A stretch of 64,000 nt of DNA from Candidatus Coprenecus stercorigallinarum (lineage in GTDB: Bacteria; Bacteroidota; Bacteroidia; Bacteroidales; UBA932), in the NCBI GenBank assembly GCA_018711305.1, contig DVIL01000074.1, positions 1 through 64,000 on the forward strand, written 5' to 3'. The translations under genes were made by a program, and so were the position numbers. Below, in pieces: positions 1 to 11,526 of this stretch (position 1 is the first letter of the stretch; each line of letters opens with the position of its first letter). The notes below the pieces were generated by a model, which worked only from the letters and a program-made list of their open reading frames with translations, had not been told where the DNA came from and ran no database searches.

Positions 1-12
1 TGTTAAGTTTGG

Positions 13-645
13 TTATTCATATTTGTCTTGGATGAAGTGCGTCCGCATTCTCGGTTCATATTCCGGCTTGCGAACGCCGTTCTTCCGTCCGCTTTCAATG
101 CACTTTAGCAACCACGCCATATTTTGCCCCAAGATGCGCATGGTCTGCAAGCCTTCCTTGTCCTTGCGCACATCGTCGGGTGTGAAGCCGTGTACCGAGT
201 TCCAGTATTGCGATGCTACGATAGGCATATTCGCAATAGTGAAATATTGATTCAATTGCTCGAAGGTGGCGGAGGCTCCACCACGGCGGCACGATACTAC
301 TGATGCGCCGAGCTTGCCCGCCATGCGGTTCTCCGTGGCGAAGAACAGGCGGTTCAGGAACGAAACGAGTTGCCCCGTTGGTGCACTGTAATAAACCGGA
401 GAACCGATGACGATGGCATCAAATTCATCCAGCCGTTTCTGTATCTCTTGCACGAGGTCGTCGCGGAAACAATGTCCTGTATTCATGCAGGCTCCACAGG
501 CGATGCAGCCCGCTATGGGCTTCTTGCCTAAATACAGCAATTCCGTCTCAATGCCGTTTGCCTGCAAGGTGGTTTCCACTTCGTGCAGGGCGGTATAGGT
601 GCAGCCCGTTTGATTCGGGCTGCCATTAATCAACAATACCTTCAT
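13..645 (-). CDS. Flavodoxin family protein / NADPH-dependent FMN reductase
   Basis: MKVLLINGSPNQTGCTYTAL... flavodoxin-like N-terminus and GSPVYYSAPTGQ motif; start trimmed from the ORF track to the internal ATG. Confidence 0.85.
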   Translation of the reverse strand: MKVLLINGSPNQTGCTYTALHEVETTLQANGIETELLYLGKKPIAGCIACGACMNTGHCFRDDLVQEIQKRLDEFDAIVIGSPVYYSAPTGQLVSFLNRLFFATENRMAGKLGASVVSCRRGGASATFEQLNQYFTIANMPIVASQYWNSVHGFTPDDVRKDKEGLQTMRILGQNMAWLLKCIESGRKNGVRKPEYEPRMRTHFIQDKYE

Positions 646-649
646 ACGT

Positions 650-1189
650 TCAGAATTTATGCGCCAGTTCAGCCGCTTGCTTGCAGCCGTCCGTCTTGTT
701 GATGTCACCTTCGTTCAATACTCCGGTAATAAGCACTTCGCCAGCCATCTCCCATTTCAGCAGAGCGGCAGAACGTTCCAGCGGCATACGGATGCCGTCC
801 ATTACCGTCACGTCGTTTTCTTCGCAGCAGGCTATCAGTCCGCATTTCTTTCCGGCGATATCCTTTCCGCCCACCACGAATGAAAACAGGCGGTCAATCA
901 CACCCTTTATCTGTGCCGGGATGGAATACCAGTAGGTTGGCATGGTGAATACAACAGCATCGGCTTCCATAATGGCAGGTGCGATAAGGTTGAAATCGTC
1001 GTCGAACGAACAAGCCTTGCCCGTCTTGAAGCAGGTCTGGCAGGCACGGCAACCGCCTATCTTCATCAGTGCGGCATCAAATCGTCGCACCGTGTGGCCG
1101 AGTGTCTCCGCTTCCCTGATAAATGCGTCCGTCATGGCAAAGCTGTTGCCATGCTTGCGTGGACTTCCCGTAATAACTGTTATCTTCAT
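650..1189 (-). CDS. Flavodoxin family protein / NADPH-dependent FMN reductase (paralogue of the neighbour)
   Basis: MKITVITGSPRKHGNS... MPTYWYSIPAQIKGVIDR motifs. Confidence 0.87.
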   Translation of the reverse strand: MKITVITGSPRKHGNSFAMTDAFIREAETLGHTVRRFDAALMKIGGCRACQTCFKTGKACSFDDDFNLIAPAIMEADAVVFTMPTYWYSIPAQIKGVIDRLFSFVVGGKDIAGKKCGLIACCEENDVTVMDGIRMPLERSAALLKWEMAGEVLITGVLNEGDINKTDGCKQAAELAHKF

Positions 1190-1201
1190 GACGCTTCCTC
1201 C

Positions 1202-1585
1202 TTACTTTTGAATGGTATTCGAATTCTGATTGTACGCCTTCGCCACGCACCGCCACTCGCCGTCCATCTTCATCAGCAGCAGGTAGTCGGTGAAGTCGAT
1301 ACGGCCTCCCCATTTCTCTTCCAGCACGCGCACCACGGCGAGGGTCTCTTCTACGTCCACCACGTCGATGCGTGCCTTGAAGTCATCGCCTGCGCCTACG
1401 GTGTCCACATTGTGGTAGAACTGCTCGATGCTGCCGTGCTCCAGCTTCCCGTCCAAGTAGCCGAATAAGACGGCTTCGTCAATAAACAATTCGCGGGCAT
1501 ACTTGCTGTTGCCTTCTGCCACACTTTTCACAAACTTCATGGCAGCTTCTTCCACTGCCTTGTACTCTTCGATATTTGCTCTCAT
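1202..1585 (-). CDS. Nuclear transport factor 2-like (SnoaL/lumazine-binding-like) small protein
   Basis: MRANIEEYKAVEEAAMKFVKSVAEGN...LLLMKMDGEWRCVAKAY pattern; internal ATG preferred. Confidence 0.7.
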   Translation of the reverse strand: MRANIEEYKAVEEAAMKFVKSVAEGNSKYARELFIDEAVLFGYLDGKLEHGSIEQFYHNVDTVGAGDDFKARIDVVDVEETLAVVRVLEEKWGGRIDFTDYLLLMKMDGEWRCVAKAYNQNSNTIQK

Positions 1586-1623
1586 GATGCTAATGTTTAA
1601 TTGATTATCTTGTTTTGATGCTG

Positions 1624-1654
1624 CAAAGGTAGGTGATTCCTCCAGTTTGCACAA
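1624..1654 (-). promoter_or_regulatory. Bacteroidetes-type promoter (TTG-N20-TACCTTTG) for the NTF2/flavodoxin operon
   Basis: Minus-strand -33 TTG and -7 TAnnTTTG with 20-nt spacing, upstream of the 1585 start. Confidence 0.55.
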
Positions 1655-1655
1655 G

Positions 1656-1694
1656 TACCGAAAAATTATTCATATACTGAAAAATTATTCGGTA
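1656..1694. promoter_or_regulatory. Putative HxlR operator: TACCGAAAAATTATTC-N7-GAAAAATTATTCGGTA
   Basis: GAAAAATTATTC repeated directly, with inverted TACCG/CGGTA ends, in the divergent intergenic region. Confidence 0.5.
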
Positions 1695-1756
1695 TATACC
1701 CGTTACGATATATTATCCTTACCTTTGCAGGCGTAACATTCAATAAAGATAAAACC

Positions 1757-2107
1757 ATGTACGAAAGAAAGATACCCGTAGATTTGGACTGTCCCTTGCG
1801 GCTGACCATGAGCCTGATTGATTCCAAGTGGAAGTCATGCATCTTGGACGAACTGCGCCACCGTGCCCTGCGTCCCAGTGAATTGCACAAGATATTTCCC
1901 GAAGCCACGCCTCGTGTGCTCGACTTGCAACTGAAGGAACTGGTAGAGGACGGGCTCGTATCGAAGACCATCTACCCTGAACTGCCTCCTCGTTCGGAGT
2001 ATGCTATCACTCCGTTGGGGATGACGCTTATTCCCATCATCGATGCTATGATTGCATGGGGAGAGAAGAATACAGAATTATTTGAAAAGAAATATGGGAA
2101 ACGGTAA
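1757..2107 (+). CDS. HxlR-family winged-helix transcriptional regulator
   Basis: DCPLRLTMSLIDSKWKSCILDELRHRALRPSELHKIFPEATPRVLDLQLKELVEDGLV, a typical HxlR sequence. Confidence 0.92.
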   Translation: MYERKIPVDLDCPLRLTMSLIDSKWKSCILDELRHRALRPSELHKIFPEATPRVLDLQLKELVEDGLVSKTIYPELPPRSEYAITPLGMTLIPIIDAMIAWGEKNTELFEKKYGKR

Positions 2108-2368
2108 TAGAATTTGGTTGCTTTTCGGTATCTTTGCGCTAAGACAAGAGTTGTTTGACAGAAATTTACCGCATATTGCAGAATTTGTGACTGTTTCCAA
2201 GTCATTACCTCGTTTTTTGAGTGAAAAATTCTTGGAGTCAAACGAAGAAATCCTGCCACGTAATTACGAATATCTTAAATTCATAAAACATAGAAATAAG
2301 AAGGTCGGGGAACGGCCAGCGCCAAGGGGCGGGACCACCCGTCCCGACGAGAGTAAAAATACGGCAAG

Positions 2369-2560
2369 CTAATGTAGCGAATCTGTTGTTATAGCACACG
2401 ACATGAAACTGTCACGCCCGACGCGGACATCCGCCGGGAACTCGCGCCGGTACATGTGCCAGAGCTTGACGCCGCCTATCCCGGGGTCCTTGGACCTGAC
2501 CGACTTGACGAAGCGCACTATGAACTCCTCCATGGCGCGCCTGCGGAGTTCGGACCGGAT
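2369..2560 (-). pseudogene. IS3-like transposase N-terminal remnant
   Basis: RSELRRRAMEEFIVRFVKSVRSKDPGIGGVKLWHMYRREFPADVRVGRDSF resembles the N-terminus of IS3-family OrfB; the frame stops soon after. Confidence 0.55.
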
Positions 2561-2589
2561 GGAGAATACGGCACAGGGAGGCTTGTCGA

Positions 2590-2600
2590 GGGGGGGGGGG
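2590..2600 (+). repeat. G11 homopolymer tract
   Basis: gag followed by gggggggggg; read directly. Confidence 0.9.
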
Positions 2601-2616
2601 CTGCGAGACAGCTCTA

Positions 2617-2656
2617 CCACAACGGCACTGAATCGAGGGAAACACTGCCGGTGCGG
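2617..2656 (+). repeat. 40-nt REP-like palindromic repeat, copy 1
   Basis: CCACAACGGCACTGAATCGAGGGAAACACTGCCGGTGCGG. Confidence 0.65.
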
Positions 2657-2723
2657 CATCTACATGACAAAAATGCGTATCTTTGCACCCTGTAATCAGT
2701 AACAACACAGAACCGACACCGAT

Positions 2724-3479
2724 ATGAAATTTATCTCGTGGAATGTAAACGGCCTGAGGGCCTGCTGCGGCAAGGGATTCGAAGAGTCCTTCAAGACACT
2801 GGACGCAGACTTTTTCTGCCTGCAGGAGACCAAGATGCAGGAAGGACAGCTGGACATAGCCTTCGATGGCTACCGCTCATACTGGAACTACGCCCAGAAA
2901 AAAGGCTACTCCGGCACCGCCATATTCTCCCGGCATGAGCCGCTGTCAGTCACCTACGGCCTGGGCCTGGAGGAGCACGACACCGAAGGCCGCGTAATCA
3001 CACTCGAGATGCCTGAGTTCTACCTGGTTACGGTCTACACACCCAATTCCCAGGACGAGCTCAGACGGCTGGATTACCGCATGACATGGGAGGACGAGTT
3101 CCGCGCCTACCTGCTGCGTCTGGATGCCGTCAAGCCGGTCATCGTCTGCGGCGACCTCAACGTGGCCCACAAGGAGATCGACCTGAAGAACCCGAAGACC
3201 AACAGGATGAATGCCGGATTCACCGACCAGGAGCGCGGCAAGTTCTCCGACCTGCTCGCCGCCGGATTCACCGATACATTCCGCTATTTCTATCCCGACA
3301 CCGAGGGTGTCTATTCCTGGTGGTCCTACCGCTTCAAGGCCCGCGAGAAGAACGCCGGGTGGCGTATCGACTATTTCCTCGTATCCAACCGCCTCCAACC
3401 CAAGCTGCTCGGTGCGTCCATCCACAACGAGATATTCGGTTCCGACCACTGCCCCGTCGAGCTTACCCTCGACATCTGA
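2724..3479 (+). CDS. xth: Exodeoxyribonuclease III
   Basis: [19 protein letters not shown]...LQETKMQ...[12 protein letters not shown]...[10 protein letters not shown]...GSDHCPVEL. Confidence 0.96.
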   Translation: MKFISWNVNGLRACCGKGFEESFKTLDADFFCLQETKMQEGQLDIAFDGYRSYWNYAQKKGYSGTAIFSRHEPLSVTYGLGLEEHDTEGRVITLEMPEFYLVTVYTPNSQDELRRLDYRMTWEDEFRAYLLRLDAVKPVIVCGDLNVAHKEIDLKNPKTNRMNAGFTDQERGKFSDLLAAGFTDTFRYFYPDTEGVYSWWSYRFKAREKNAGWRIDYFLVSNRLQPKLLGASIHNEIFGSDHCPVELTLDI

Positions 3480-3559
3480 GAGTCTGGGAAACGGACTGCC
3501 GGCAACACCGGCCCGATCCAACGAATGGTTTTCAGCAGTTAGACTTTGAGAACTACTAT

Positions 3560-3599
3560 CCGCACCGGCAGCAAATCGCGGGAAATGCTGCCGGTGTGG
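3560..3599 (+). repeat. 40-nt REP-like palindromic repeat, copy 2
   Basis: CCGCACCGGCAGCAAATCGCGGGAAATGCTGCCGGTGTGG; strong self-complementarity. Confidence 0.7.
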
Positions 3600-3624
3600 T
3601 AAGGGGACCCAGGATAGCGCAGGG

Positions 3625-7074
<3,450 letters not shown>

Positions 7075-7111
7075 TTAAAAAAGGCTGTGTCGAATTGCTT
7101 CAACCACAGCC
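7075..7111 (-). terminator. Intrinsic terminator downstream of sdhC
   Basis: Minus strand GGCTGTG-loop-CACAGCC followed by TTTTTT. Confidence 0.7.
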
Positions 7112-7177
7112 CGTTGATTTCTAAAGTCTATTTGGTGGCGTGTCAGATCAGAGCAGCTTGCCCGTTATGACGCACCG

Positions 7178-7849
7178 TTACAGTATAGCGTAGGCCTTCA
7201 GGCAGGATACTACAGCCACTGCCACAAACACCAGGCAGATGATGGTAGCCACGATGTAGGAAATCACCTTCAGGCGGCTGATCCATATATTGTTGTTCCA
7301 ACCGAGAGTGTGGAATGCGCTCCAGAAACCATGGGTCAGGTGCATCCACAGAGCCACGAACCATACGATGTACAGGACGGTAACCCACCATGTGCCGAAG
7401 GTCTCGAGCAGGAGGCCATAGGGATCGGGCAGATTCTCGTGAGCCACACCCTGGAACTGCAGCAGCTGCATGTCAGCCCAGAAATGGGTCAGGTGGAAAG
7501 CCAGCAGACCGAGAACCACGATACCGAGCACGAGCATGTTCTTTGCTGCCCAGTTGTCGGCCTGGCTCTTGTTGGCTACTGCGTAGCGGTTATTGCCGCG
7601 GGCCTTGTAGTTGGTCCATGAGAGGTAGATGGCATAAATGATGTGGATAATGAATCCCGCTGCAAGAATAGGCACCATCACCGTGATGATAGGCAGAGCC
7701 ATGAAGTCGCAACCTGCCCTGAAAGCGTCAGCGCTGATGAGGGACAGACCGTTGATGGTCGCATGCAGGAGAAGGAAGATTATCAGGAATAATCCCGTTA
7801 CACTCATTATAAGTTTTTTCCCGATGGAAGAAGTAAAAATATTAGCCAT
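7178..7849 (-). CDS. sdhC: Succinate dehydrogenase/fumarate reductase cytochrome b subunit
   Basis: MANIFTSSIGKKLIMSVTGLFLIIFLLLHATINGL...; typical b558-type membrane subunit. Confidence 0.92.
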   Translation of the reverse strand: MANIFTSSIGKKLIMSVTGLFLIIFLLLHATINGLSLISADAFRAGCDFMALPIITVMVPILAAGFIIHIIYAIYLSWTNYKARGNNRYAVANKSQADNWAAKNMLVLGIVVLGLLAFHLTHFWADMQLLQFQGVAHENLPDPYGLLLETFGTWWVTVLYIVWFVALWMHLTHGFWSAFHTLGWNNNIWISRLKVISYIVATIICLVFVAVAVVSCLKAYAIL

Positions 7850-7874
7850 TGTGTGTTGTTTTTGTTTTTCGCGG

Positions 7875-7906
7875 CAAAGATAAAAACTTGCTTGTAATTT
7901 TCACAA
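7875..7906 (-). promoter_or_regulatory. Promoter TTG-N21-TATCTTTG for sdhC
   Basis: Bacteroidetes -33/-7 consensus with 21-nt spacing upstream of the 7849 start. Confidence 0.5.
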
Positions 7907-7922
7907 TCTTTAAATACTTTTG
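7892..7922 (+). promoter_or_regulatory. Promoter TTG-N20-TACTTTTG for the DAHP synthase gene
   Basis: -33/-7 consensus on the plus strand; overlaps the divergent sdhC promoter. Confidence 0.45.
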
Positions 7923-7931
7923 TTGAGCCTT

Positions 7932-9005
7932 ATGAGCGATTTTTGTCAAATACAGGATTGGAAGCTCTTCTCCGGCAGCATACGGCCGTGGGTCATTGCA
8001 GGTCCTTGCAGCGTGGAAAACAGGGAAAGTCTGATTTCAGAGGCGTTCAGTCTCAAAAAAGCAGGAGTCAGAGTTCTCCGTGGAGGCTTATGGAAGCCCC
8101 GCACACACCCGGGATGCTTCGAAGGTGTGGGAGAAACCGGAGCACAGTGGCTACGCGAAGCGGGTGCGGCAGCAGACATGCATACAGCCACGGAAGTCGC
8201 CAATGCCCGCCACGTAGAAATCGTCCTTAAAAACGGAATAGATGCAGTATGGATAGGAGCCCGCACCACGGGCAATCCGTTCCTCGTTCAGGAAATAGCA
8301 GAGGCACTGCGCGGTACCGACACTCCGGTATTTGTCAAAAACCCCATGGTCCCGGACCCGGAACTGTGGAGCGGGGCCATCGAACGTTTTGCCCGCTGCG
8401 GTCTGGACTGCATCTGCGCCGTCCACCGCGGTTTCCATTTCTACGGAGAAAACCTGTACCGGAACCCTCCTTTCTGGCAGATACCAGTCGAGTTGCGCCG
8501 CCGCTTTCCGGGACTTCCTCTGTTCTGCGACCCGAGCCATATCACAGGACGCCGGGACCTGGTGGAGGATATCGCGCGGCAGGCCCTGATATTGGGATTC
8601 GACGGGCTGATGATAGAGGTACACCCAGATCCCGACCGGGCACTGAGCGATGCCGCACAGCAGATCACACCGGAAGACCTTGCCGGCATACTCGGCCGGT
8701 TGAAAATACGGAAAACATCGACTCAGGATGCAGAGGCAGCAGCGGCCATCGATGACCTGCGTACAGGCATAGATCGCATAGACGCAGCCCTTATAGACCT
8801 GCTTGCCCAGAGGATGGACATCTCGGCATCCATCGGTCTCATCAAAGAGAGGAGCGGCATGACAGTCCTGCAGGCGGACCGATGGAACAATGTTCTGGAA
8901 AGAGCCAGAGCCATGGCAAAAGAAAAAGACCTCGATGAAGATTTCATCACCGAGATCTTTACGACTATCCACCGCGCCTCGATGGAGCGGCAGCTTAAAA
9001 AGTGA
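7932..9005 (+). CDS. Bifunctional 3-deoxy-7-phosphoheptulonate synthase / chorismate mutase (type II)
   Basis: PWVIAGPCSVENRE..., RGGLWKPRTHPGCFEG, HRGFHFYG; C-terminal IDDLRTGIDRIDAALIDLLAQRMDISASIGLIKE chorismate mutase domain. The ORF-track TTG start at 7920 is replaced by ATG at 7932. Confidence 0.93.
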   Translation: MSDFCQIQDWKLFSGSIRPWVIAGPCSVENRESLISEAFSLKKAGVRVLRGGLWKPRTHPGCFEGVGETGAQWLREAGAAADMHTATEVANARHVEIVLKNGIDAVWIGARTTGNPFLVQEIAEALRGTDTPVFVKNPMVPDPELWSGAIERFARCGLDCICAVHRGFHFYGENLYRNPPFWQIPVELRRRFPGLPLFCDPSHITGRRDLVEDIARQALILGFDGLMIEVHPDPDRALSDAAQQITPEDLAGILGRLKIRKTSTQDAEAAAAIDDLRTGIDRIDAALIDLLAQRMDISASIGLIKERSGMTVLQADRWNNVLERARAMAKEKDLDEDFITEIFTTIHRASMERQLKK

Positions 9006-9008
9006 CTT

Positions 9009-9965
9009 CTACCTCTCGCTATAAGTGAGGATTACAGTTGCAGCATCATTGTCCGGATCGGCATTGGTCGTCAGAACGATGTCAGTATTCTCCGAATGCA
9101 GGGTAGCCTCGACACGTACATATCCCATGACCATTCCACACCCGAGATCTGTCTGTTCCTGTGCGTCAAGCGGCTGGTCATTTGAACCATTTGAATATCT
9201 GTTCACCAGATCCACATACTTGCTGTCCGTAGTATTGGATATCGGCTGACGCTTGCATGTTTCCGGATAGGCCGTTTCCAGAGTCCTGAGCGCTGCATCA
9301 AACACTGAGAACACTCTCTGATATGACCTGCTGGTACTTGGTGTCACGCTGAATTCCTCTGTTATCCCAACCAGCTTCTCCTTCTCGAACTTATACTCCA
9401 GATGCACATTCTTGGTGTATGCTGACATTGCGTGTATCGAGCTCACGCCTTCCCCGCTATACACCCCATCACTGGTAGGCGTAGGTGACAGACCGGGCTC
9501 TCTATGCAGTGTGATTTCTACGGAATCACCCCAGAACGAATTTCGTGCGTCGCACTCATATACGGTCAGTTCTGCGGTCTTTGACACAGTCTTCTCAGCC
9601 TCACCGTTGGGAGCATTCGCGAACATCATGCGCACGTTCAGCTCCACATCGAGAGCGCCTGTTTTTGTAGGTGTATAATAGCAGGTGTACTCTCCGATGC
9701 CGCCTACAGAATCATAGTGGGTAAACTCCTCTACGACCTGATTGCCGTTTATTGTCCAGGTTACCCATATCTGATACAGATTGCCTGACATAGGAACATC
9801 ATCCTTCGCGGTGAGCACTATCTGTTGCCCTACACCTATCTTTTCCTGACTGACATAAATCTCACTGATTTCCGGAGGAACGGGGGATGCAGACTGCTTA
9901 TTGCACCCAGAAAGAACCAGAGCGGCTGTCAGAATCGCTCCGGATAAAATGAAAATCCTTTTCAT
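9009..9965 (-). CDS. Hypothetical lipoprotein
   Basis: MKRIFILSGAILTAALVLSGCNK lipobox; no family recognised. Confidence 0.7.
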   Translation of the reverse strand: MKRIFILSGAILTAALVLSGCNKQSASPVPPEISEIYVSQEKIGVGQQIVLTAKDDVPMSGNLYQIWVTWTINGNQVVEEFTHYDSVGGIGEYTCYYTPTKTGALDVELNVRMMFANAPNGEAEKTVSKTAELTVYECDARNSFWGDSVEITLHREPGLSPTPTSDGVYSGEGVSSIHAMSAYTKNVHLEYKFEKEKLVGITEEFSVTPSTSRSYQRVFSVFDAALRTLETAYPETCKRQPISNTTDSKYVDLVNRYSNGSNDQPLDAQEQTDLGCGMVMGYVRVEATLHSENTDIVLTTNADPDNDAATVILTYSER

Positions 9966-9975
9966 TGCCCTTTCT

Positions 9976-10539
9976 TTATACTGTCATTATCTCTTTTTCC
10001 TTATTCGACAGAATGGTGTCGATCTTCTTATTGTAGTTGTCGACTTCCTTCTGCACATCGTTTTCGGCATCCTTCGCCACATCCTCGGGCATGCCGTCCT
10101 TCTGGGCCTTCTTCAGCAGGTCATTGGCCTCCTTACGGGCGTTGCGGACGGATATCTTGGCCGACTCTCCGGCGGCTTTCGACTTCTTTACCAGTTCCTT
10201 ACGGCGGTCCTCAGTGAGGGGCGGAACGTTGATGCGGATATGCTCGCCGTTGTTCTGGGGGGTGAAACCGAGGTTGGCGTCCATGATGGCCTTCTCTATC
10301 TTGGGTATCATGTTCTTCTCCCAGGGCTGGATGAGCATGGTGCGGGCATCAGGCACTGTTACGCTGGCCACCTGAGGCACCGGAGTCGGATTGCCGTAAT
10401 AGTCCACCATGACGTTGTTGAAAACAGCCGGATTGGCCTTGCCGGCCCTGTAGGTCTTGAGGTCCTCTTCCAGATAGTTGACGGCCTCGTTCATCTTTTT
10501 CACTGCTGAGGCAATGATGTCTTTTGCATTGTCTGCCAT
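9976..10539 (-). CDS. frr: Ribosome recycling factor
   Basis: LEEDLKTYRAGKANPAVFNNVMVDYYG...PPLTEDRRKELVKKSK. Confidence 0.98.
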   Translation of the reverse strand: MADNAKDIIASAVKKMNEAVNYLEEDLKTYRAGKANPAVFNNVMVDYYGNPTPVPQVASVTVPDARTMLIQPWEKNMIPKIEKAIMDANLGFTPQNNGEHIRINVPPLTEDRRKELVKKSKAAGESAKISVRNARKEANDLLKKAQKDGMPEDVAKDAENDVQKEVDNYNKKIDTILSNKEKEIMTV

Positions 10540-10568
10540 AATATTGTGATTTAGTAGTTATTTCCCTT

Positions 10569-11276
10569 TTATTTGTGGACCAGTGTGCCGACCTGCTCTC
10601 CTGAGAGCAGTCTGCCGAGGTTTCCCTCCCGGTTCATGTCGAAGACGATAATATGCATGCCGTTGTCCTTGCACAGGGCGAAAGCGGTGCTGTCCATCAC
10701 CTTCAGCCCGTCAGAGAGGGCCTTGTCAAATGTCAGCTCATCGTACCTGGCAGCCGCCGGATCCTTCTCCGGATCTGCGGTGTAGACTCCATCCACCCTG
10801 GTACCCTTCAGCAGAGCGTCAGCTCCGATTTCGCAGGCCCTGAGAGCCGCCGCCGAATCCGTAGTGAAAAACGGGTTGCCGGTACCTCCGGCTATAAGGG
10901 CAACCGCACCGCGCTCCATGGCCGCTACAGCATTGTCCCTGGTATAATACTCCGCAATGGGCTTCATCGGAGTAGAGGTGAATACCTCCGCATCCACCCC
11001 GGCACTGCGTATTGCCATCGCCAGACCGAGACTGTTGATCACCGTCGCAAGCATCCCCATGCGGTCTCCGCCTACACGGTCAAATCCCTTGCCGGCTCCA
11101 GAAAGTCCTCTGAAAATATTGCCGCCACCCACTACAATAGCGACCTGTACTCCGTTCCTGACTGCAGCGGCCACCTCTGCGGCATAACGGGCCAGCATAC
11201 CTTCATCGATGCCGCGTCCCTCATGTCCTCCAAGGCTCTCCCCGCTGAGTTTGAGCAATACCCTTTTATACTTCAT
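10569..11276 (-). CDS. pyrH: UMP kinase
   Basis: MKYKRVLLKLSGESLGG...VVGGGNIFRG...DRMGMLATVINSLAL-like; ATG at 11276 chosen. Confidence 0.97.
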   Translation of the reverse strand: MKYKRVLLKLSGESLGGHEGRGIDEGMLARYAAEVAAAVRNGVQVAIVVGGGNIFRGLSGAGKGFDRVGGDRMGMLATVINSLGLAMAIRSAGVDAEVFTSTPMKPIAEYYTRDNAVAAMERGAVALIAGGTGNPFFTTDSAAALRACEIGADALLKGTRVDGVYTADPEKDPAAARYDELTFDKALSDGLKVMDSTAFALCKDNGMHIIVFDMNREGNLGRLLSGEQVGTLVHK

Positions 11277-11526
11277 ATTATCCCGAATTTGCATTTATCC
11301 TGCAAATTTACTGAAATTTCTCTTTCGACATAGCTTCCATCCCTCTTTTTACCATCAGCCCCATCGGATTTCAAACAATTTTCGCAAAACTCCATTTTCA
11401 GCTCACTGACAACCCGAAAATTGCACATTGTTTTATACCCGCTTAATAATAAAGAACTTACAAAAGGTCCTGCATTTCTCACACGCACGGACATCATCAT
11501 AATGAAACCTGCCTTGGACAAGCAGA

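Noticed and set aside
2052-2372. 106-aa plus-strand ORF after the HxlR gene
   Set aside because: Overlaps the HxlR end in another frame, no recognisable family, AT-rich; insufficient support.
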